In this document: piece by piece, positions 25,534 to 38,070 of the stretch
Numbering within the stretch: position 1 is the stretch's first letter
Layout: each line of letters starts with the position of its first letter
Notes under the pieces: generated by a model
What the model saw: the letters and a program-made list of their open reading frames with translations, nothing else
What the model was told of the DNA's origin: nothing
Database searches by the model: none
From: Onchocerca volvulus
Taxonomy: Eukaryota; Nematoda; Chromadorea; Rhabditida; Onchocercidae
Direction: 5' to 3'
DNA: 64,000 nt
Assembly (NCBI GenBank): GCA_000499405.2
Contig: HG738139.1
Span: forward strand, 256,564-320,563
Program-made: the position numbers and the translations under genes

Positions 25534-27636
25534 ATAGCACATGCGTTCATTCAACCCTAAAGAATTACGGTCATTGGTCTTCCATAAATTAACTTCAGAT
25601 AGGTTAATCTGTCAGCACATAAATTGTTGCAAAACGGGTAGTGTGCTAGAGAGCCTGCGATGCTTAGAAATAGTATTTGTTGATTGATTTTTTTTTTCTC
25701 AAATTTTGAAATAAATCATTCATCCGTTGTAACACTTATGTTATCACAATGTGCATATGTTCAAGTAATGAAAGAAGTGAAATACTGTGCTTTCATCTGT
25801 TCTGTGTAAAATTTTCGCTGTGCTTCGTTTCGTTTCATTGTGCCGATTTTTTGAATGCATGAAACGGGTCTGAGAACATTGAAGATTCATCTGTTCATTC
25901 ATTTATTTTATTTCATATGCTTGACAAATTAGTTAGTCATAATTATTCATCCCATTCTTTCTTTTTGTGGGCAAAAATTTTGATCACAATTTCTTACTGT
26001 AGTGTTTTCTCCAAAATTTGAAACGAAGTTCAATTTAGGTAAAGTGAGACAATTTAATCACTACATCATGTCATTCATTTATTTTGCAAATTTTTCTTTT
26101 CTCTTCACATTTAGATTAGAGTTGAATAAAAAAAACAAAGAAAATTCTGGCTTAATTTGATTCATTGCAAAGTTTTTGAAACTACCGTTGAACAGTAAGT
26201 TTGGACTATATGTATAATATATTGAATATAGCTATTCAAAATGGCGAGATTAATAATCTATGTAAAACACATAACATTTAAGTTCAAAATATTAGCTTTT
26301 TTTTCTTCATCTTATTCATAACGATCAATATAAGTATGATCAGCAAGGAAGAAAAAAAAGAGATCGTCCGTATAAGCTTTCAACAGATAAGAAATGATAA
26401 TGAAAGCAGGATGGTGGTATTTTATTGGAGGGCAAGGATTAGAGTGATTTTCTAGGTACTGTATTGGGTTGAGTTAATCCTAATTATTCTGCGGGCATAT
26501 TATCATTGTAATTAATTCCTGGCACATATATAATGTGTATGGATAAAAGGATTGAGAAAGAAAATGGTATGCATTATTGCTTGTTTATTTGGTTTCATTC
26601 AGTTCTTTTTGTTTTAAAAATAATTTTTTTATCCCTAATTTGTCATTTCGAGGATTTGTTTGTTATTTATTTTCTTCTAATATTTGCATATTTTAAAAGA
26701 TGTAATGGTACAAGTAATTAATTAATTTGTTTCGACTATAATCTATGGTGTATTTATGCATTATTTGGTTAGTTTGTTATCATTATTATTATTTTCTTTT
26801 TCTTTTCGACTGATTAAATTGAATATGTATTATCATTTGTCATTGTGTATATGTACGTTTTTGTAGATTTTGCTCTTTCTGTTTTCATTTCTTTTTCTTT
26901 TATTACGCCAACTTTTACATTTTTTATTTTATTGTTTTCATAAATTTATTATAAACAATCCCTTTTCACATATATTTCAATTTTTCTTTTACAAATTTGT
27001 TGTTTTTTGAAACGAAAAAGGAAAAAAGTTAAAATTTATTTCAAAAGAAAATAACATTTCACAAGATGGAAAATTTTTCTACGTTGAAATAATTTTACTT
27101 TTCAAAAATTAGCAGTAAGTTACTTATCAATGCGGAAAAAAATGAAAATGCATCGAAAAGGAAATGATTCTGATTCATGAGATGTAGCAAAAAGCTAGAA
27201 AAAAAAAGGATTTGATTGATGTGGAAAGAAGAAAAAAGAAGCAGAGAAGTATTGTTCTCACATTTGTTGTAAATTGAAATTTTAAATTCAAATTTTTTTC
27301 TCGTACTAACACCATCAAAAAAATTAGATTAATATAGAAGATGAATTTTCTCCAATAACATGTATGAGTTTGACATCCGAGAAATGCGTATTTTTCATTT
27401 CTTTTTATGATGGATAATATCAATAAACATTAATCTAATTTCTTAAGTTTTGACAATACTTTGAAAATGCATCTTTACGATCGTTTCATTTAACTGAATA
27501 TTTATAGAAGTATGGCCTGATTTTATATTAGCAATTAGATTTTTGCAATAGTCGAGCGATGATTTTATGCCAGGAGATAATCATCTTCAAATTCCACACT
27601 GTAAATAATCGAAATAGACAGTGACTGTTTACTATG

Positions 27637-27646
27637 TTTATTTATT
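27637..27646 (-). terminator. Candidate poly(A) signal of UBL3
   Basis: Two overlapping AATAAA hexamers on the minus strand, about 270 bp after the UBL3 stop codon. Confidence 0.45.
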
Positions 27647-27912
27647 TACTTATTACAAAATGACAAGAAAGAGAAGAAGAGAAAATTGACGGTATGCTTT
27701 ATTTTATACTGTACACAACCTGGAAGTGTGAACAAAATATGCATGGAGATTGAAATTTCTTGGCGTTATTCCAACATTTAGGCTCCTAATTAGATATGAT
27801 CGATTGAATAGACAGGAAACGATTTGATCAGATGACTGATTCCTCATAAAATAATCATCCGTTGAGAAATATAAACTTGATTGTATTGATTCGAATTTCC
27901 CATCTTTCTGTT

Positions 27913-30269
27913 TCATGATGGACAACAGCGGCAACATGTATTACGCTTTATTTTCTTTAAATTGTCTGAAAAAAAAGTTTTTTTTCGGAAAATTTCCGTA
28001 TCAAGAAAGTATGGTACAAAAAAAGGAAAAAATGAACATTTTAGAGGACAGGGAAGGAAATGAATAGATTTAGTTTAATAATGTGAAAGAATAGGAAGTT
28101 TTTGTCGAGAAAATAGTACATACAGTAGCGTTTTAGCAGATACTGAATTCCGGTAAATTTCATTACGTCAAATGATTAATTACACTTTATCACAATAATC
28201 ATTAAATATTCTTATTACTCTTACATAAATGAATGGATTGATAATACAGATAATCCTTTTGCTTTATCTCTCTTAATCTTTGCTTAAGTCTTATCTGATC
28301 AAAAAAATATTTGAATTTTCCCCCCCAAAAAGAAGATTAAAGATTTGTTTAGCTTTGCTTTTTCTGATCTGATCTCCTTTCAATCCTCATTTATGTCAAT
28401 TTTGTATGAATTCCATTGCATCATATCCTAATCTATCGAATACAATATGATGATAATGCTGCTAAGCTTTTCCTAAATACTGTTCTAATTAATTTAACTA
28501 TGCAAGATAAGGGAAAAAAGAATGGTAAAATAAAAAGAATTTGCTGAAAAAGGAAGTTAAATTCATTACTTAATGACTCTACTGCTATCCTATTTTTTTT
28601 TTTTTTTTTTTTTTTGATTTGATAATTAAGAAAAGCTTAGCAGCATTATCATCATATTGTCAGTATTATCATATATTATGATTATTCATTACATTCTTCA
28701 ATTTTCACATCTCATTTAGAATTAATTTACATTTTCTATGATAATCATAATAGTTAACTGTTATAAGATAACGAAAATCAAATATTTATTATCAATAAAA
28801 TTTTGACTAAATTTTTTTGTTCCTCTCTTAGTTCATCTTTCTGTCATTTATCACATTATCAAATCCATAAAGATAGAAATATATTGAGAGAGAGAGAGAG
28901 AGAGAGAGAGAAAAAAAAAAAGAACAAAAACTTGCCATTATTGCTAGATTCAGGTAAATTCTCACGAGTGACAAGATGCATAACCGCTGTCTTGCCAACC
29001 GGTAACGATAATGCGCCAAGAGTGACACTACCATGTAAAAACCGTCCGTGATAAATTAACTTCAGCATTGATGATGAGTTCACACGTTCGTCTTTCCATT
29101 CTGCAACAAATTCATTTTTCAAATATTTTTTACGAATTCTTACTTCACGACAGCGACAATAATGGCTAAATGAGTGACAAGAAAGGATGTGTTGTCGCAA
29201 GACTATTTGAACTATCAAATGGAAATAGCACTTCAATCATCTTTTGCTACCATTTCCTTGCGAGAAATAAATGAAGATAAGATGTGATTAATGCAAGAGT
29301 AATGGAGGAATATATACTTTCTTTTGCGAAAGTTACGTTTCAATAGGAGGCATCTATCACGTTTGCGACGCCTTTTAAATGATGTGTAATAATATTAATA
29401 ATAATAAATAATAAATAATAAATAATAATAATAATAATAACATAAGTAGCATGAGAAGAAATTATATCAAAATGATAAAAATTGTAATTTTAACGATAAG
29501 CTAAACAATATTACAAAAATGCTTTCCGTTTTTTTCTTCATTCGTTATCTAACAATTAATATCGAATCTATTATTTAAATGCTTTTTCCACACAATTTTC
29601 AAATTTGTTGATATGATAAAATTATACCTTAATCATAAACATCTAGATGCATATAGATCAAAATTTCGATTCTGATAAAGTTGATTATTTAAAAAGAAAA
29701 AATCAACAAACCATCAGGCCAATGATCAAATACATATTGAGTTACATCAAGAGCTGAAAAATGTGGTGCTAATTGAAATTCCTTTGTTTTTCCACTCACT
29801 AAGATCAGCCGTAAATTGATCTGCAAATAAATTCATCTTTGATGTAAACAGCGGAAGAGAAGTTCGTATATAAATAAATGCATTATTTAAAGAAAAAGGT
29901 TTTAGTATATAAATATATACGTACCGTTTATAAGGTAAGAAATGGTAATACTTCGAAATATTGATGAAAATTTTAAAAAATTCAGCAATTTATTGAAATT
30001 ACAGCTAATTTTATCGTTTTAATTTAAAAAAATTTTATTTTGTAAAAATGATTTTAAAAAAAATGTTACAAATATTATGGAATAGAAATATTCGAAGTAT
30101 TATTTCAAAAATTTTTATTTCTACATTTATATATAAAGAAATATTTTTATTGAATTTAATTGATTTTTTTTTCTCGAATCGGAAACCTGACAAATACAAA
30201 ACTTACAGCACCAACATTGGGGAGATTATGATCAAGTTTTCCGGCTGCGGACGTCGACGGCACCGCCAT
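27913..30269 (-). CDS. ubl3: UBL3 / membrane-anchored ubiquitin-fold protein (MUB), 129 aa
   Basis: Minus-strand exons in order: 30269-30207, 29820-29712, 29100-28936, 27965-27913 (390 nt). Residues 22-57 contain INLRLILVSGKTKEF, and later YHGRFLHGSVTLGAL and GKTAVMHLVTRENLPE, near-identical to vertebrate UBL3. UBL3 is a ubiquitin-fold protein attached to membranes by C-terminal prenylation; it helps sort proteins into extracellular vesicles in mammals and recruits E2 enzymes in plants. Here the last residues are CCRCCPS, giving a CaaX box C-C-P-S. From LPE to the end there are 24 residues, exactly as I remember for human UBL3. The last intron must begin GCAAGT (GC-AG) to reach that end; the nearby GT alternative gives a C-terminus without cysteines. 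The start MAVPSTSAAG lies in a GC-rich patch. Confidence 0.9.
28442..28660. repeat. Perfect 31-bp inverted repeat with 157-bp spacer
   Basis: The arm at 28442-28472 (containing GATGATAATGCTGCTAAGCT) is the exact reverse complement of 28630-28660. The spacer holds a run of about 24 T. It lies in the last intron of UBL3. It could be a short MITE or foldback element or a hairpin-forming locus. I see no clear target-site duplication. Confidence 0.75.
28886..28911. repeat. (GA)n microsatellite
   Basis: A GA run followed by a run of A just downstream (minus sense: upstream of the branch and acceptor region) of the GC donor of the UBL3 last intron. Confidence 0.85.
29389..29440. repeat. (AAT)n-rich repeat
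   Basis: An interrupted AAT/AATA tract inside UBL3 intron 2 (minus strand). Confidence 0.8.
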
Positions 30270-33200
30270 CCGGCAATCCGCGCGCCCTATAAAACGCCAA
30301 TACTAATGTGACTACATCTTGACATGTTTGATGTTTATTACAAATAAATATGCAATCATGAGTAGATTCAACATAATATAGCCAAGCTAGGCTTATTTGT
30401 ACTTGGGCTATCTATCTATCCCTAATTTTAATCCATTATTTTTAATATCTGTTTGTGAATAATAGGGAAAAATATGATGGTAGCATGCAGCAACAATTAC
30501 ATAGTTATTACTGGAATTTTGAAAAAAAAAAGGGAAAAATTGACATCAAAAACATAAAAGAATATGAGTAATGCATTTGAAAGTTGACTCAACAATTACT
30601 CATAAAGGTGCGTCATGAATTTCAAGATTTCGACTTTGATAATTCAAAAAAAAGATGTAATTATATTCAGTCCAAATATTTCCGATAAAATACCTGTCTT
30701 CTCAAGTAAATTAACAATCGCATGTCCACATATTCTAATCATTTCTTTCAAAAAAAAATTTTTAACACTATCCGATCAATTATTTCAATTAATTTGTCAT
30801 TAACTAAGCTATTAATAAAAGAATATTAATCAGATAATGAATAAATCAAATGGATCTAAATGAATTGAAAGAGAAGATATATGAAGAAAAATTGAAATAA
30901 TTAAATTAAACAAATGAAGAATGAAGTGATGTCCATATATATAACAATCACAAAAAATTACTAATACGAAATGAATAATCACATGAGACATTTATGTGGC
31001 AAACATGCAAGCAAGCACATGCATATGACACGCACATGCAAACATATATGCATGCTAAATGAAATTTCATGAATAGAACGAAAATTCATTTAACAGTTAT
31101 TATTATTTCTTTCTTCTTTTCTTAAAACACTTGGTAAAATAATGAAATTGGAACAAACAAATTAATTTAATAATGGAAATCAAAAAGGAAATCCATTTGC
31201 CTGTATATTGCTAAGAATTTGAAACCCAGCTTAATGAGAATAAGGTAATATGATTGACCAGTAATACTACAAAAATAATCAATTAGTACGATGACCAGAG
31301 TACTGCAAAATTAATCGATAACCAATTAAAAGAAGTAAATATTTTCCCCAAATTAAACATATATAATCAAACATTTTATTTAATTTATCGAAATCTTGCA
31401 TAAAGCAAATTATATATGCAAAATATGCTATAAGCAAGAAAGTGCGGAAGATAATTTAGCTAAACCGACGGGTAAAGAACAGGGAAGAAGTTACCGTTTA
31501 AAGTTAATCTAATTTTAATTGGGTATTACTTTGACATGAATGGTAAGGATGAAGATATTAAAACATAAATTAATCAAACAAATTTTTTTAGAAATATTTG
31601 AAAGAACAGCTAGTTCTGTTTTTTCCATTTAAATTTACAATCTAAGATGGGAAAACACAAAAAATGGCAATCAGACGTATTAAACCAATTTAATTTTATC
31701 TGCTGAACAAGTTCGGAATTTCAATTACTCATTTTTTTTTTTCATTATTTTCCTTGCAGGAAGCTTCTATTTTTTCTCTTATTCAAAAGGAAGATTAGAA
31801 ATAATTGGAAATATCATTTCTCTTTATTTTCTTCATTTTTTTTTCAAAATCAAAATTTTAATTTTGTTTCAAATCTTGTTTTTTAACAGTTCTTTTGTAC
31901 ATTTCCTTTCACTTCTTTCATTAATATTTATCAATTTTCCTCTGAAAATACGAACAGAAATATTTACTTACAATGATTTCTGATGTGCTAAGATTTCAAG
32001 AAACATAGAAACACGTGTCATAAATATATATATCATTTTTAACTATCAGAAAAGTTCTTTTTCATTTGAAAAAACTGAGATCCAAAATTGAAAAAAATTA
32101 TAAGAAATTGAATTCGAGTATTAAACCCAACTACTTTAACCAAGCCAAAATTTATCTTCATCTAGGAAAAAATTCTATATACATATATATATTTTTTTTT
32201 ATTTATTTATTTTATTATATATATATATATATATCTTTTTTTCCAGACATTTTCGAATGCATGCCACAATTGTGCCATATAAAAATTTAGCGGAAATAAT
32301 TTGAATGAATTCTATCAAATTGAAGTAAACAGGACTGAATATGAAAGAAATTATAATAAATGGATAGAATGGGACTGAAATAAGTGCAAACCAACCGGAA
32401 TGGAAATGAAAAGGACTTTGTGAGCAAAATAAAGCCTAATTAATCTGATCAAAATTGAAATGATGAAAAATGAAACGTGAACAAATCGAAATGAAAAATG
32501 ATGAGGAATATAATGAACTAGAGCATGAAATTTGATGAGTATGAACCATGATGAACTAAGCTAAATTCGGATTTTTTGATAAGTTTGGAATTAAATAATT
32601 AACAGATACAAATTCGAAATATATCGAGCCAAGTTGAGCTAAGCAAAATTAGGACTAGACAAGTTATTCAGGCTTATTAATTATATAAGACAACTTACGA
32701 AATGATACGTTTTGCTGCAAATAATTTCTTTATGCCACTCAAATCCAATTGATCCAGAAGTGAGGCAAATAAAAATTCATGCGAAGGGCAACTGCTATGC
32801 GTTTAATTTTTCTAAAAGAATTATTTTACAAGACAAATGATTCGATTATAATAAAAACACTTATAACATAAAACAAATTGTTGAGCCTCTTTTTAACTTC
32901 AAATAACACTTTCATAGATTGACGTCAAAAACAAATCGCGTACACGTTTCTATTTATTTTATCATACTTATGTTAAAAGTTAACAATGTGATGAAAAATT
33001 CCATTCATTCTATGTGTTTTGATAAATTCTTTCACGTAATGTAACTTATGTACGAGTTAATAGAAATGAGCAAAAAGGAAAAAAATTCATTTTCTATTAA
33101 ACAATCAATATTATTACGTAGCATAATAAATTTTTCAATAAACTTTATATAAATACGTCAAAAAAGCTTGCCGTATTTCACGCATGCATCAATACTACAC

Positions 33201-33323
33201 GTTAATTTCTATTATTAAATTCAATATTGCTGGCAAAAGCAAAACAGGCTAAAATACTCCACACTTCTTCATTTCACTATTCCATAACTAATGTCAATGA
33301 AAAATCGATCGTTAAATTTCGAC

Positions 33324-33396
33324 GGTTGGTTGGTTGACTGGTTGGTTGGTCGGTTGGTTGGTTCGTCCGGCGGTCGATCGGTCGATCGGTCGATCG
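33324..33396. repeat. GGTT and TCGATCGG simple repeats
   Basis: A block of GGTT(G) units at 33324-33364 is followed by tandem copies of TCGATCGG at about 33373-33396. It is markedly richer in G+C than its surroundings. The self-complementary TCGA/CGATCG content makes it hairpin-prone. Confidence 0.8.
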
Positions 33397-33591
33397 TTTC
33401 GAATTTAAAATTTTCAACTGACAACAACAACATGCGAACAGACAGACAAGCCAACATACATGACAGAACATTGTGCGCAGAAATACAAACAATGGAAATA
33501 CAAACAACACACACACTGACTCAATCGAGAGTCGAGAGTGAATCGAATCGAGCGGAGGAACGAGCGATTGATGGAATGGATCGAGTGGAAT

Positions 33592-33630
33592 CGAATGAAC
33601 GAATGAATGAATGAATGAATGAATGAATGA
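33592..33630. repeat. (GAAT)n tetranucleotide repeat
   Basis: About nine GAAT units, 200 bp from the GGTT/TCGATCGG block. The minus-strand open frames through this area translate as repetitive Ser/His/Phe and are artefacts. Confidence 0.85.
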
Positions 33631-33879
33631 GGGAAAAGGAAGACAAGATTGATCACTTAAGAATGGATTAAGGAACTGACGGATTAACGATGGGGAAAAA
33701 GGAAAATGGAACTTTTTGGGGAAATCAAGCAGATTGAAGCCCATTGGGAATTTCCATCCATTCTTGAATTAATTGATCAGAGGATTGGATGATTCGGTAT
33801 TTAATTCCATTGCATGTATTTGCTTATCATATGCTGGATAAATACATCCGTTTGATTGATATTACAGTAATTTATATCA

Positions 33880-34320
33880 GTGATATTTACTCGTTTGATT
33901 TATGCCCATTTATATTTTGCATATGAATTAATTTCAAAATATTTCGAAGAAAGAAAGAAGGAAAAAGGAAATAAGAATCTCTTCCTTTTGATAAACAAAC
34001 TTCACGAGAGCGAAATCATTGTGTATGTCCGAAAGATATTGAAATTTTTAAAAAGCAATAATTTAGCCGATTTATTGAGTTCAAAACTTGTTGAAATGAA
34101 ATATTTCATTACATTCATTACGATGTCGCGTAATAATATTTTGCATTTTCATTTGGAAATAAATTCGCAGCAAGAGAAAATTATATGCGACAAGTTTTCA
34201 ATTCTGATAAATTTAGTTCTTACTTATATACAAAAGGAAACTTGTCGAATTTTGTTGTTTATTTTATTGAATATTCTCGAAGTATGTCAACTACAAAATT
34301 CAATAATTGTGATCAAATGA
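33880..34320 (+). other. Unassigned 147-codon open frame
   Basis: An open frame ending TGA at 34318-34320, long for such AT-rich, non-repetitive sequence. It has no ATG near its 5' end (it opens with GTG and its first Met is about residue 72), so if real it is an exon rather than a complete gene. A possible acceptor, GATATTACAG, lies just upstream at 33867. The product would be rich in Ile, Leu, Lys and Asn with amphipathic helices. I do not recognise it. Confidence 0.25.
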
Positions 34321-34420
34321 TCAAATAGAAAGAAAAGAGAGAGGAAAAGAAAGAAAGAAAGACATAGCAAATGTCACAGTAAATCAATTTCATAATGATA
34401 GCGTATTTTTGCAAAAAAGG

Positions 34421-34540
34421 CATCCGAAATTAGAAGGAAAAAAACATCCGGAATGAGAAGGAAAAAGACATCCGGAATGAGAAGGAAAAAGACATCCGGA
34501 ATGAGAAGGAAAAAGATATCCGGAATGAAAAGAAAAAATA
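34421..34540. repeat. 24-bp minisatellite, five copies
   Basis: Five head-to-tail copies of the unit beginning CATCCGGAATGAGAAGGAAA, at 34421, 34445, 34469, 34493 and 34517. The central three are identical and the outer ones diverged. Because 24 is a multiple of 3, an open frame runs through it on both strands. Confidence 0.9.
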
Positions 34541-35811
34541 GAAGAATCGCTGAATTTTTGATTCTTCATTTTCATCTCTTTTTAGAGAGTATTTTCAGAA
34601 AAAAAAAAATTATTCTCATTTGTTTCAAAAAAAGAAAAAATAATTTCTAATATTTTGTTCATCAAATTCTCTCTTTTTTCCAATTCCCTACTCTTTTCTT
34701 TCTTTCTTCTCTCCTTCTTACATTATAATACATTTATTACATGTAAGTGCTTTCGAGAATCTATTGCAATATATCCTTGAAGAGCAATAATTAGCAAATG
34801 AAAATGCATTGAAGACTATCTAAATGAATGGAAATTGAGAGGAGAATTCGAATCATTAACATGCTTGCATGCTCTTTGAACTTAATTAAATTTTCACAAA
34901 AAAAAATATTTAAAAGAAAAATAGAAATCAAAATTTAAATACATCCAAACATTGCACAGCATAAAAAGTTCAACATTATACGAATAAAAATATGAAAGAA
35001 ATGAAAAACTTACTAAAGAATGGAAAAAAAGAAAGAGTTTTTTGTGTTTTTGTGTTCGTTGTTGGATGAATGATTGACATGTTGTTCGCTGTTTAAAAAC
35101 CAAACTCACATTCATGGATTCATTCGTTTGCATTGCGGTTGATTATTGGTTAATCGACACAATACGCGATGCATGTCGTGCATGTTTTGCATGAATGGCT
35201 GCATGCAAGCATACTTAGCAAAGATCATGCCAATACTTCATTCAATGATATCAAAAAGGAAAAAAGAGGGAAACTTAATTTGAAAATAACCATATTTTGA
35301 GAACAAAAAGAGAAAAAGAAAGGAAGTTTTAGTTTATTTTAAAAGTAATATTCACCAATATGGTACCTATTTTAATTTCATATTACAATGGTGCCAATTG
35401 TATTGATATTAAACATATTTAGGTTGGCCTCTTGTCAATAGTTTAGTTTGTTGCTTGTCCTGGTCCAACATACTTATAAAATTTTATGATATACAAACAG
35501 AATAATGAGATAAAAGTAATAATTGGAAAACTGAAAATCTTTTATTAAACGTTACTCCCGAAATTCTCATTTTGAATTTCATGGAAGAGAACTTTTAAAA
35601 AAACAAATTTTCAAAGAAAAAATTATTTTGAAATCTTTTTTTTCATTCTGCTTTCCACCTATTCCAATATGATTTATTATACAGAATTTTTTTTCTTCCG
35701 ATCTATTATTAGTTGAAGAGAATGATTGGAAGATGAAGTTGAAAAACAACAACATTTGTCTATTTCACACAACAAAAGATATTGATTGAATTTTTATTAA
35801 AAAACGAAGTT

Positions 35812-35813
<2 letters not shown>

Positions 35814-35876
<63 letters not shown>
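35814..35876. repeat. (ATT)21 microsatellite
   Basis: A pure ATT trinucleotide run of about 63 bp in the gene-poor region. Confidence 0.9.
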
Positions 35877-36225
35877 GTCTAAATTTATTTAAGCTTATTT
35901 TAATAATATAAAATACTATATTTCATCATCTAATATTAGACTATCTGATTATTGTTCACCATAAAGTCTGGTTCGGAATATTTAGGTCATTTGGTAAATT
36001 ATGCCCGAAAAGTCTTAATAATTGGTTAGGTCAAGATATTCAATCATTAAAACTTGTCTAAAATGTTTGGTTCTTCAGTAGACATAACCAGAATATCCTT
36101 CAATTATAGGATATGCAATCAATCCGAAATACTCCTAATTTGATCAAGATTTACAACCACTGATATGATTTGATAAGATTAATCGATTGTCATTTCTTTT
36201 TTAAGGAATATATTCATACTTTCAG

Positions 36226-36436
36226 GGCTATATTTAAATATGTTTCACCATATTTTAATGCAAAGTGCTATGAAATACAATTGCTAAATGATATGAGTGG
36301 AAATCAAATAATTCCTTGGATACTGGTAAAAGTGATAATGAAAGGGACACAAGGAAAACAAATAAGTCAAAATATTCAATTAAATCAAATGATAGATCAT
36401 ATCAGAGAATGGAAACTTTATAATTTAGGATATTGA
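36226..36436 (+). other. Exon-like open segment of unknown family
   Basis: It follows a good acceptor, ATACTTTCAG, ending at 36225. It reads about 70 codons to TGA at 36434-36436 and includes AKCYEIQLLNDMSGNQ and HIREWKLYNLGY. The composition looks like a real protein rather than translated AT-rich noise, but I cannot name a family, and no convincing upstream exon was found. It may be a terminal exon or a decayed gene fragment. Confidence 0.25.
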
Positions 36437-38070
36437 AAAGAACAGTGTAAAAAAACATTTTTTTCAAGAATTTTTTTCAGTTTAAGATTGAAAATGACAA
36501 AATGTAAGTTGAAAGTATTCTTTACCATAAGCTTTCATATTCCTATGAAGCTTATAACATTTAAATTAATAAAGCTAGCATTCGATAAGATTATTTAATT
36601 TTAATTTTTTCTTACTGCCTTCCTGTTCTAAAAGCAAAACAAGTTTTGATGAAATGTTATGAACTTTTTCTACTGTAATAGGTCATTTGATGATACATTT
36701 TTCATCATGGGACAACACAAATATTTCAATAATTGGAAAGACTAATTAGCTCTAAGAACGAACAATAACTCTTGAAATAATATTTCAATGAGATATGTTT
36801 TACATATAATTGACAATATAAAATGACATAAACTTGAAGGTAAACATAAGCATACATATTATTTATTACAAATACAGTTTTTACCAGCTGAATTTTAAAG
36901 TAAGTTTTAGTCAAGATTTTACGGAAAAACTTATTAAGCTATATATGCTAATCCCTTCCTTTAAATCAACAATCATAATAATAATAATAACTAATAACGC
37001 TAATAGTAACGAGAATCATACAGAACAAAGCAGAGCATATGACTTTCTAATTTCATTCGTTTCCATTTCTTTTAAATTTTTCTGTTTCAAATACTGAAAA
37101 AGTCATATGTAAAGAAATTATTTCAAGGTATATTTATATCTGTAACAGATACATAAAGCAATGAATCAATTTTTTTCTTAAAAATGTTTTAGTTCATTAC
37201 TATTAATGTTATTTGTATAAACGACAATGTAATAGCAAGATCTGTTGATGGAATTGTAACAATAGAAGCAACATATTTTCAATTTGGAATGGAATGAGTG
37301 AATTAAAAATTCGCAACCAAACTAGTTTTACCGCATTTACCTGACGAATGAAATGAGCGAATGAATGAATGGACGAGTGACAATGACAATTTCACAAAAC
37401 TGTTACCCAATATTATAATCATAAAAATGAATATAATTAACGAAGAAATGACATTGGGGAAGAAGTGGCAGAAAAGAAAAGGAAATTTCTGATAATTTCA
37501 GGAATTATTCGGAAATTTATGGCAAATGTTACGGAAATTTTCGACGATTTTTTAACGAATTATCTTCTTGGAAGAAAGACATTTCAGAGTAATCGCTACG
37601 TTCAACTTTGCTAACAACGATTTATTTCTTTCGAAAAGTACATGCAAAATATATGTTTTTTTTCTATGTTTCCCATGATTTATTATGTATGGTAAGTGAA
37701 AAAAAAAAGAGGAACAAGCAATGTTGCTGGTATGCTATGCGACATTCGTCAACACTTCCGAATTGAAATACTAATTAATTAGAATCTTATTAACAATTAG
37801 CATGACTATAATTTCTCACTATGATCAATTAAGTTAATTGCTAGATATAGTAGAATTTCATTCTCTCACTTAAAATACGTCGTAACTGGTATGTGAAAAG
37901 ATGCAAGCATATCATCAAATGAAGTGAAAAAAATCGTTACTTTAGTACATCCTATCATAAATGCCATCTTTGCAACCTGATAACTTTTTGTATATCGAGT
38001 AGATTAAAAAACTTTATCAGTTAAGGCTTGATAAATAAGACTGCAAAATCCATTATCTATTGATCCATCT

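Larger units (their letters stand above)
25372..27912. other. Convergent intergenic region between the AUTS2-like gene and UBL3
   Basis: About 2.5 kb holding the 3' UTRs of two converging genes. Candidate poly(A) signals are AATAAA at 25528-25533 for the plus-strand gene and TTTATT (AATAAA on minus) at 27637-27646 for UBL3. No further gene is supported. Confidence 0.6.

Noticed and set aside
28828..29236. 125-aa uninterrupted minus-strand frame as a single-exon UBL3
   Set aside because: Only the part from 29100 to 28936 aligns to UBL3; upstream residues are intron translation before a clear TTTGTTGCAG acceptor, and the tail runs into a GA/A repeat.
33277..33744. 155-aa minus-strand frame
   Set aside because: It runs through GGTT, TCGATCGG and GAAT simple repeats and reads as Pro/Thr/Asp/Gln and Ser/Phe/Ile/His periodic peptide without homology.
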